Shown here: piece by piece, positions 15,305 to 21,918 of the stretch
How positions within the stretch are numbered: the first letter of the stretch is position 1
Layout of the letters: each line of letters opens with the position of its first letter
Assembly: GCA_964642855.1 (NCBI GenBank)
Contig: CAZXSK010000062.1
Location: 1-23,077, forward strand
From: CAZXSK01 sp964642855
GTDB lineage: Bacteria > Planctomycetota > Phycisphaerae > SM23-33
Direction: 5' to 3'
DNA: 23,077 nucleotides
The notes under the pieces: model-generated
Database searches by the model: none
What the model was told of the DNA's origin: nothing
What the model saw: only the letters and a program-made list of their open reading frames with translations
Made by a program: the position numbers and the translations under genes

Positions 15305-18300
15305 ATGTCCATCTTACACATTCACCGATCGACCTTGCTGCTCCTTGCTGCGGCAGTTCTCGGATTTGCTTCTCTTTCGGCTGCGGGGGAGAAGACCGTC
15401 GTCGTCAACGAGTATTTCGGCAAGGAGTACAAGAGCGAGCCCGTCAGTTTCGACGTAACGTTCGACAAGCCCGTGGCGGCAGACTTGATCCGCCTGAAAG
15501 ACACCCCTTGTCAGGCGGAGGTCCTGGAGGGCACCGCCGATTCCGTGACCCGCGCAAGGGTCTGGACGCTCGTGGATTTCGACCAGCGAGGTCAGCAGAG
15601 ATTCACCGTAACAACCCGTGCAAAGTCGAACTCGGCCGAGAAAGCAATGCCGTTCCAGATGGGCGGAACCGAGACGGTCCAAGGCGTGAAGGTTCGGGTG
15701 GTCGGCAACGGCAAGCTGTGGGTGAAGATGCCCGTCGAATCGGCTGCGTTTGCGCTTCCGGTGTCGGCGTTTGACATCCCGGGCCCGGTCGTCAGCCTGT
15801 CAGCAGACGGCAAGCGATGGGTCGGCAGCGGGTATTTCGATTCGATGCTCCGCGTGGAGAAGATCGACTGCAGTTTCACCGTCGGGCATATCTTCGCCGA
15901 ATCCAGCCTCGTGTACCACTTCGAGAACGACAAGACCTACCGCGTGAAGGTACGCCTGTATGCCGGTGCGAGACACGCTCAACTCGTGGAGGATTTCGAC
16001 CTGGGCGGGGCTTCAAAGTATGTTTTCAACCTCGACGACCTGCCCGTCGACAGCTATCTTGAAACCGGCGATGGCGGGCGGTACACCTTCAAGCCCCTGC
16101 CCGAGAAAGGCAGCCCGGCGGACCATTTCGTCGAGATCGAGGGACAATGCTGCCTGGCCCGGATGGTCATCTGGACGCAGCACAACTACTTCGGTGGCAA
16201 GCAGGAGACCATCGTCGTGAAAGCCCCGCCAAAGGCTGTATTGGAGGAGCTGTACCAGAAGGGCAAGCACACGTGGCAGACCGAGCGCTACGACCGCCGC
16301 GCGAAGAAACGCGTCACCGTCGACCAGGAAGTGACTCCGCGGAACACGACGTACGCCGGTGCGGAACTCAAGACGCTCAGCGGGCCCTTGCCCCCGTCGC
16401 TGGACGACCTGTGCGTGGGGGCATTCTTCATCCGGCCGGATCGTTGGACGCGCGCGAAGGTCAACCACGTGGACCTGTACATGAGGCCCGAGGTCCCCGG
16501 CGACCGGATGACGCGGGGGGTGGTCGGTCTCAAGGGCGCAAGGGCGCGGCTGGCGATGGAGGCCTGGCTGGTGGATGGCCATCGTGAGTGGGCGATGTTC
16601 GTGACCCCCTCCGGCAAGACATTCACCCGCAAGCAGAAACTCTCGCGCGAAGAGAAGGAAAAGGGCGTCGAGCCCAAGACCGTCGAGTACGTGGGCCTGG
16701 ATCCGTATATCAAGGAAGCCCACGTCCAAGTCGGAGTCTGGCCGCTGGATCGCATCAACCGCCAGCCGCTGGTGTGGAACTCCGACGGTTCGGACGTGTC
16801 GCCCGATGCGGCCCGTCCGACCGGGGAGACGGCCCACAACAGTGGCGTCCTGTCGGTGCTTCACCCGGGCAGGGGCCGAAGTGGCCTGCAGTATTTCAAC
16901 GGTTCCAACGGACACATCCGAAGCACGATGGGTTCGGGAGGATACGCCGACTGGGCACGCGATCATCGCAATGTCAAAGCTGCCGACGTGGATGTGTCCT
17001 CGAAGATGGCAGGCTGGGCGATGATGGCGTTGATGTGCATGGATGAATCGGCCTACCCCGGGACGCGGGCGATGCTTCCCTGGACGCACGCCGAGGCCCT
17101 CAATCCCTTCTACCAGGGCATGGAGAACATGAACTTCAATGCCGACCGGTACCGACTGGTATCCATGCTCGGGGAGGGGTTGATGCTCGCCAATCATCCG
17201 CGAGGTGAGGAAGTGTTCCTGCACGGTCAGCAGCAGATGGACATGGCACTGGATCGCTACGTGTACCCCAGGTCGGGCTGTTGGGAAGAGTCCCACAGCT
17301 ACTGCGGCCACACGATCCACAACCTGCTGCCGTTGGTCGAGCTGCTCCGCAAGCACGGACGGCGCGATTACTACGAAGACCCCCGTTTCGCCAGTCTCTT
17401 TGAGTTCTGGTGCTACGCGCACAGTCCGCGGGACCCGGCCCTGGGGGGCGTGCGTGTTCCTCCGCCGGTGGGGGACCACGGCCTGAGCGTGGGCAAATTC
17501 GTTGGGTATTTCCGCGGATCCCTGGCGTCGCTGGCCTCGGCGAAGAACGAGAACGTCCGCAAGGTTGCGTCGCATATGGCCTGGATGCTGCCCGAGATCG
17601 GCGGCGAGGTACCGTCCAACGTCGATATCAAACCCGTCAAGCCGGACCTGTCCAGCAAGTGGCTGCAGGGGTATGGGTCGGTGCTGCGATCGGAAAGCGA
17701 AGGCGGGAAAATCGTAACGATGCGTCTGGTCGACGCTCTCTGGCGGGAAGGCAAGGGCGACGAGAAATCGACCAGTGACCTGGTCCTGCGATACACCGTC
17801 CAGCCTGGTCAGACCTTGTACAAGCCGTTCGTCAAAGGTCCCGATTACAACACCGGCCGGCATAGCGGCGAGCTTTCGATCCTCGACGATGTCTCGAAGT
17901 GTACGTTCACTCTCGGCGACGATCGCTGGGTGAAAGGCGGGAAGGGCGAGGTCTCGATCCGCAAGGGCAGTTACGAGGGAATGTTCAAGGGCGAGAAGAT
18001 CCGCGGCACGGTGAAGACGAGTGTACGCGACGCCAGCGCCGAAACCTACATGGTCGTCCGGGCAGGTCAGAGTTGGGGACACCACCACATGGACAAGGGC
18101 TCGCTGTGGCTGTGGGCGCGGAACGTGCACTTCTTCGGCGATGCCGCATGGGGCGCGCCTCCCGGCGGTACGTACGGCAACAAGTACAAGCAGGGCCCGG
18201 CCAGTGGAACGCAGATCGAGCTTCACGGCGTGACGAACTGGACACTGCCCTGCAAGTACGCAGCTCCATTTGTCAGCGATGATGAATACTCCGACGGCTA

Positions 18301-18952
18301 CGACTACGTCAACGCTCGGTGCATGTACCCATTCAACCCCAAGCTCGACGTCAGCGAATCCACGGCGGTCGCGCTTCGCAACGGGTACGACCGGCAGGTG
18401 CTTTTCGTGCATCCGGATGTGTTCATCGTCCGCGACAACGTGGAGACCGTCTGCCCCACGACATGGAGGATGCACTCCTATCAGCCCGACGGCACCAAGG
18501 CCAGCGGTGCCTCGGCTACGCTGACCTCGCCCCAGGGTGTCGTGGGCGATCTGCAGATCGCGTATCCGAGCGACGTCAAGATCTCGGCCCATGCCAAGAC
18601 CGAAAGCGGAGATTCGTTCGGCTCACCAGCCGGTCGGGGCAAGAAGCGCCGGTATGACACACGTTCGGTCATGCTCAAGTGGGACATGCCCAGCAACACG
18701 TCGGCGACGTGGGTCTTCGCCGCCCGGGACAAAGAGGACAAGGCTCCGAAAGTCGAGGTCCTCGACGAAGAGGGCAAGGTGATCCGGGTCACGTTGGACG
18801 ATGGCACGGAAATCACCGCGGTATTAAGCATTGAGCCGGTGACAACCGAAGCCCTCGGCCGACCTTTTGAGGGCACGGTCGGGCTGCGGTTTGAGACCCC
18901 GGACGGCAAGGTGACGCGCAAAGCGATCCGGGGGGAGTTTGTGGGCGATTGA
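15305..18952 (+). CDS. Large exported heparinase II/III-like polysaccharide lyase
   Basis: This 1215-residue protein has a Sec signal peptide (cleavage near S-A-A-G, residue 26-27). Residues about 30-530 are an unusual long beta-rich N-terminal part that includes the module shared with the preceding lipoprotein (about 155-250). An (alpha/alpha) toroid follows (about 545-770) with E-E-S-H-S-Y-C-G-H (His664, Tyr666) and H-N-L-L-P-L. A beta-sheet domain then runs to the end, with W-G-H-H-H-M-D-K-G-S (His926-Asp930) and F-F-G-D-A-A-W-G, matching the H-x-H-x-D-x-G-S signature of the heparinase II/III beta domain. Members of this fold cleave uronic-acid-containing polysaccharides by beta-elimination. 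Most are roughly 600-800 residues, so this one is much longer. AGGAAG lies nine bases before the ATG. It is the second gene of a three-gene unit with the lipoprotein and the dehydratase. The polymer (glycosaminoglycan, alginate, ulvan or another glycuronan) is not assigned. Confidence 0.75.
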   Translation: MSILHIHRSTLLLLAAAVLGFASLSAAGEKTVVVNEYFGKEYKSEPVSFDVTFDKPVAADLIRLKDTPCQAEVLEGTADSVTRARVWTLVDFDQRGQQRFTVTTRAKSNSAEKAMPFQMGGTETVQGVKVRVVGNGKLWVKMPVESAAFALPVSAFDIPGPVVSLSADGKRWVGSGYFDSMLRVEKIDCSFTVGHIFAESSLVYHFENDKTYRVKVRLYAGARHAQLVEDFDLGGASKYVFNLDDLPVDSYLETGDGGRYTFKPLPEKGSPADHFVEIEGQCCLARMVIWTQHNYFGGKQETIVVKAPPKAVLEELYQKGKHTWQTERYDRRAKKRVTVDQEVTPRNTTYAGAELKTLSGPLPPSLDDLCVGAFFIRPDRWTRAKVNHVDLYMRPEVPGDRMTRGVVGLKGARARLAMEAWLVDGHREWAMFVTPSGKTFTRKQKLSREEKEKGVEPKTVEYVGLDPYIKEAHVQVGVWPLDRINRQPLVWNSDGSDVSPDAARPTGETAHNSGVLSVLHPGRGRSGLQYFNGSNGHIRSTMGSGGYADWARDHRNVKAADVDVSSKMAGWAMMALMCMDESAYPGTRAMLPWTHAEALNPFYQGMENMNFNADRYRLVSMLGEGLMLANHPRGEEVFLHGQQQMDMALDRYVYPRSGCWEESHSYCGHTIHNLLPLVELLRKHGRRDYYEDPRFASLFEFWCYAHSPRDPALGGVRVPPPVGDHGLSVGKFVGYFRGSLASLASAKNENVRKVASHMAWMLPEIGGEVPSNVDIKPVKPDLSSKWLQGYGSVLRSESEGGKIVTMRLVDALWREGKGDEKSTSDLVLRYTVQPGQTLYKPFVKGPDYNTGRHSGELSILDDVSKCTFTLGDDRWVKGGKGEVSIRKGSYEGMFKGEKIRGTVKTSVRDASAETYMVVRAGQSWGHHHMDKGSLWLWARNVHFFGDAAWGAPPGGTYGNKYKQGPASGTQIELHGVTNWTLPCKYAAPFVSDDEYSDGYDYVNARCMYPFNPKLDVSESTAVALRNGYDRQVLFVHPDVFIVRDNVETVCPTTWRMHSYQPDGTKASGASATLTSPQGVVGDLQIAYPSDVKISAHAKTESGDSFGSPAGRGKKRRYDTRSVMLKWDMPSNTSATWVFAARDKEDKAPKVEVLDEEGKVIRVTLDDGTEITAVLSIEPVTTEALGRPFEGTVGLRFETPDGKVTRKAIRGEFVGD

Positions 18953-18983
18953 AGCCATAACCAAGGATGAATGGAGACCGGCG

Positions 18984-20183
18984 ATGGCGATTACCAGACG
19001 AGACCTGCTGAAGCGAGCCGGAGCGGCCGGGGCAGCCGGACTGGTGCTCTCCCATGCCACCTGGATATCTGCCCAGTCTGGCAGACCCGTCGAGCCCGCC
19101 AGGGACGGCCAGATACGTATCAAGGACGTCCAGTGCTATCGGCCCGGGCCTTTGTATGTGCGGATTACCACCGACGCGGGCATCGAAGGTTGGGGCGAAG
19201 TCAATGTCATCTCTTCGAGGATCGCCAAGGCCATCGTGGAAACCTACCGTCCGTTGCTGCTGGGGGTGAACCCTACCCGCGTCGAGCACCTGTGGCAGGT
19301 GATGCACCGGGCGCACCGCAACATGCGTGGCGGCATCGCGTTCGCTTCTGCGATCGCCGGGGTGGACATGGCGCTGTGGGATATTCTCGGTAAGGTTGCC
19401 AAGCTGCCCGTGCATGTCCTGCTGGGCGGCCCCTGCCGTCGGGAACTTGTCTGCTACCCATCCAGCAATGCCCACAAGGTAACCAGCCATCGATTGCACG
19501 CGATGGTCGAAAGGCCATCGGCGATCGACTCGATTGCCGATGACGTCCGCAAGACGCGCCAGAAGCTCGGCAAGGACGGATACGTCATGCTGGACGGTCA
19601 CGGGAAGTTCACCGCGCAGGTGGCGATCCAACTGGCCAGGAAGATCGAAGACCAGGATGTGCTGTTCTTCGAGGAGGTCGTGCCTCCCGAGAACAACAAG
19701 GACCTGCTGAAGGTCAAGCGCGCCACTGACGTCCCGCTGGCAGTGGGGGAGCGGATGTCGACGATCTGGCCGTTCCGCAGTGTCCTGGAGAAGCAGGTAG
19801 CAGACGTTCTGAATCCCGATATCGTCGAGATCGGGGGCATTTCCCAGATGCGGAAGCTCGCAGCCTTTGCCGAAGTCTACGACGTGCCCCTCGCGCCGCA
19901 CAGCACGCATACCATGCTCGGGTTGGCTGCAAGTCTGCAGGTAGCTGCGAGCGTGAATAACTTCCTGATCCACGAAGCCTACGAGCACATCGCGACGCGG
20001 CCCGGTTTCCTCTCCGGGGTGTCTTGGAGCAAAGACAAGCGATCGGTCGTTCTGCCCGAAGGACCCGGACTGGGCGTAAAGGTGGATCTGGACGGGTTGA
20101 AGGAAGCCGATGCCAAGGCGAAGGAAGACCCCGGCCTGCGGAAGGCGTATTTCCTGAATGATGGCAGCGTGGCAGACCGGTAG
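18984..20183 (+). CDS. Tat-exported enolase-superfamily acid-sugar dehydratase (galactonate dehydratase-like)
   Basis: This 399-residue protein begins with a twin-arginine signal (T-R-R-D-L-L-K followed by an Ala/Gly-rich hydrophobic stretch), so it is predicted to be exported folded. The rest is a mandelate racemase/muconate lactonizing enzyme fold. Metal ligands are Asp204 (M-L-D-G-H-G), Glu230 (F-F-E-E) and Glu256 (V-G-E-R-M). His206 and His306 (A-P-H-S-T-H) and Glu331 complete the set. Their spacing (26, 26, 50 and 25 residues) equals that of E. coli D-galactonate dehydratase as I recall it (D183, H185, E209, E235, H285, E310). It therefore most likely removes water from an aldonic or related acid to give a 2-keto-3-deoxy product. 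The ATG at 18984 has GGAG seven bases upstream; the open frame from 18939 overlaps the preceding gene and is not needed. It is the last gene of the lyase unit. The exact substrate is open. Confidence 0.8.
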   Translation: MAITRRDLLKRAGAAGAAGLVLSHATWISAQSGRPVEPARDGQIRIKDVQCYRPGPLYVRITTDAGIEGWGEVNVISSRIAKAIVETYRPLLLGVNPTRVEHLWQVMHRAHRNMRGGIAFASAIAGVDMALWDILGKVAKLPVHVLLGGPCRRELVCYPSSNAHKVTSHRLHAMVERPSAIDSIADDVRKTRQKLGKDGYVMLDGHGKFTAQVAIQLARKIEDQDVLFFEEVVPPENNKDLLKVKRATDVPLAVGERMSTIWPFRSVLEKQVADVLNPDIVEIGGISQMRKLAAFAEVYDVPLAPHSTHTMLGLAASLQVAASVNNFLIHEAYEHIATRPGFLSGVSWSKDKRSVVLPEGPGLGVKVDLDGLKEADAKAKEDPGLRKAYFLNDGSVADR

Positions 20184-20189
20184 CGCAGG

Positions 20190-21247
20190 TCACAGCGGGA
20201 TCGTTCCGCCAAGTTCCTCTTCCATCAATTCGTCCAGGCGCAGGTGCTCCTGGCTGATCTTCTCGCGTGACCACCCCCGCTGCAGGTGGATCAACTGGTA
20301 CTCGAGCAAGTAGGCCCTTGATTTGGCGGCTACGTTCATCGCCTTCAGGCGGACAATGGGGCCTATGGTGACGATCAAGGCTTTGACGCCGAAGGGGATG
20401 TTCTCCCGGCCCAGCACAGCACTGATGGCTTTGTCCGCAGCGAGGCCCATGAGTCTCCGGGAGGGGACGATCAGCACCCATTCTGNNNNNNNNNNNNNNN
20501 NNNNNNNNNNNNNNNNNNNNNNNNNNNNNNNNNNNNNNNNNNNNNNNNNNNNNNNNNNNNNNNNNNNNNNNNNNNNNNNNNNNNNTTGTCCGCAGCGAGG
20601 CCCATGAGTCTCCGGGAGGGGACGATCAGCACCCATTCTGCATCGTCATCACTGCTGAACGGAAGATCGAGATACTCGTTGGCGTCCGACGCCATCGCGA
20701 CAAAGGGGTTGGCTGCAACTGCCAGGTTCGGGTCAAACCCAAGCTCGCGTGCCTTCCCGACCTCGTGCTCCCAGATCTCGCGGAGCTGCTCGTCGGTGGG
20801 TACCTGGTAATCGTCCGATTGCCCGTCATGGTTATCGAGTTTATGACGAGCGAGGCTGCGCAGGACGTAGACTTTCCTGGGGTCCGGGTGAACGATGGGG
20901 TCCTCGGGATCGCAGATGATTACTACGCCGGGCATCCAGTTGGCATCGAAAGTGCTGGCGAAATGCTGCCGGGCCTGTCGCACCACGCCGTCCGCCTCCC
21001 CGGCCAGCGCAATGTTCGACGCGTAGATCTTGGCATCACGCGTGGTGTAAAGTTGCCTCCCTCTCCACTCTGCAGGCCAGTCTTCCGGGTTCTCCAGCAC
21101 CACCTTCGGGCCGCATCCTGTCACAGCTGCAGTTGTCAGAAACAGCAGCGGAATGCCCACGGAGCGCAGCAATTCGGGAATTCTGCGCAAAACCTTTTTG
21201 GGGTGGTAGTTGTCCAAGAGGGTATATCTGCAGTTTTCGGGTGACAT
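20190..21247 (-). CDS. Lipoprotein of unknown function, interrupted by an assembly gap
   Basis: The frame starts at an ATG with AGGGAG five bases upstream and carries a long signal region ending A-V-T-G-C (Cys45), a good lipobox. The mature part shows W-R-G-R-Q-L-Y-T-T-R-D-A-K-I-Y, then V-V-I-I-C-D-P-E-D-P and E-W-V-L-I-V-P-S-R-R-L. No catalytic motif such as H-E-x-x-H is seen and the family is not recognised. As given, 100 Ns and a 55-base duplicate split the gene into two frames. If the two identical 55-base ends are merged, 155 bases disappear, the frames join and a 300-residue protein results. The gene is convergent with the dehydratase (six bases apart) and divergent from the sigma factor gene. 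The 45-residue leader is long for a lipoprotein; a TTG at codon 26 is a weaker alternative start. Confidence 0.7.
20431..20485. repeat. First copy of a 55-base duplicated contig end
   Basis: This stretch is identical to 20586-20640, and the Ns begin directly after it. The two copies are the overlapping ends of adjoining contigs, not a biological repeat. Confidence 0.9.
20486..20585. other. Run of 100 Ns (scaffold gap)
   Basis: Exactly 100 Ns, a conventional gap size, sit between two identical 55-base flanks. The true sequence probably has no gap here. Confidence 0.97.
20586..20640. repeat. Second copy of the 55-base duplicated contig end
   Basis: This stretch is identical to 20431-20485 and begins directly after the Ns. 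Removing one copy together with the Ns restores a single reading frame in the minus-strand lipoprotein gene. Confidence 0.9.
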
Positions 21248-21315
21248 GGTTTCTCCCTGGCTTCGTCCAACGTATCAGACGAAAGCCCGCTGTGGATATA
21301 GGCTGAAAGTTTTTG

Positions 21316-21351
21316 GTCGCTCCGGGGGAACATAGGCAGATCCGGAGCGAC
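21316..21351. promoter_or_regulatory. Inverted repeat upstream of the ECF sigma factor gene
   Basis: GTCGCTCCGG (21316-21325) and CCGGAGCGAC (21342-21351) are a perfect 10-bp inverted repeat with a 16-base spacer. It lies in the 146-base region between the divergent lipoprotein and sigma factor genes. The spacer contains GGGAAC (21326-21331), which resembles the AAC-type -35 element used by many ECF sigma factors, but no matching -10 is clear. It may be an operator, an autoregulated promoter or a leader hairpin. Confidence 0.4.
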
Positions 21352-21393
21352 TGGTACCATGAGGACGGAGTGGGTGCCCTGGAAGAGTTGCGG

Positions 21394-21906
21394 ATGAAAG
21401 ACTGGGAGCAGATCGTAGCGGATCATGGGCAGACGGTCTGGCGGACGGCGTATCGTCTCGTTTCCAACGAGCAGGACGCTTCCGACTGTATGCAGGAAAC
21501 GTTCATCTCGGCGATGCGTTTTTCCCGCAGACAGACCGTGCGGAACTGGCGCGCGCTGCTGATCCGGTTGGCCACGACACGCGCCTTGGATTGCCTGCGA
21601 TCACGCAAGCGTGAAACCGACCGCCGCGTCGATGGCATCGAGTTCGGCATCCTCGCAGGCCGGCCCGAAAGTCCGACCCAGTCGCTGGAGTGCCGCGAGC
21701 TCCGAGATCGACTGTACGATGCGATTGCCCAGCTCCCGACGCAACAGGCCCACGTGTTCACGCTGCGGTGTCTCAGCGACATGGCCTACAGGGACATCGC
21801 CGAGCAACTGGGTATGGAAAGGGCGAATGTCGGGCCCACGCTGCACCGGGCCCGCGCCAAACTCCGCGTCATGCTTTCGGAAGTCATGGAGACTCCCGCA
21901 GGCTGA
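21394..21906 (+). CDS. ECF-type RNA polymerase sigma factor
   Basis: This 170-residue protein has the two-domain sigma-70 layout of the ECF group. Region 2 (about 1-70) includes D-A-S-D-C-M-Q-E-T-F, the core-binding helix. Region 4 (about 100-160) includes L-P-T-Q-Q-A-H-V-F and a helix-turn-helix with Y-R-D-I-A-E-Q-L-G and L-H-R-A-R-A-K-L. There is no region 3, as expected. It would direct polymerase to a small regulon, probably under control of the membrane protein encoded 12 bases downstream. GGAAGAG six bases before the ATG at 21394 supports this start; a GTG at 21370 is possible and would add eight residues. The perfect inverted repeat upstream may take part in its control. Its target genes cannot be deduced from this window. 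Confidence 0.85.
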   Translation: MKDWEQIVADHGQTVWRTAYRLVSNEQDASDCMQETFISAMRFSRRQTVRNWRALLIRLATTRALDCLRSRKRETDRRVDGIEFGILAGRPESPTQSLECRELRDRLYDAIAQLPTQQAHVFTLRCLSDMAYRDIAEQLGMERANVGPTLHRARAKLRVMLSEVMETPAG

Positions 21907-21918
21907 CCGCTGAACATC

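Noticed and set aside
16013..18592. An 859-codon minus-strand open frame opposite the lyase gene
   Set aside because: It is a shadow on the opposite strand: no recognisable domain, His/Arg/Val-rich composition, and the plus strand has a signal peptide and lyase motifs.
20431..20640. A direct repeat flanking unknown sequence, as might mark a mobile element
   Set aside because: The repeat length, the round 100-N gap and the restored frame after merging point to an assembly overlap.
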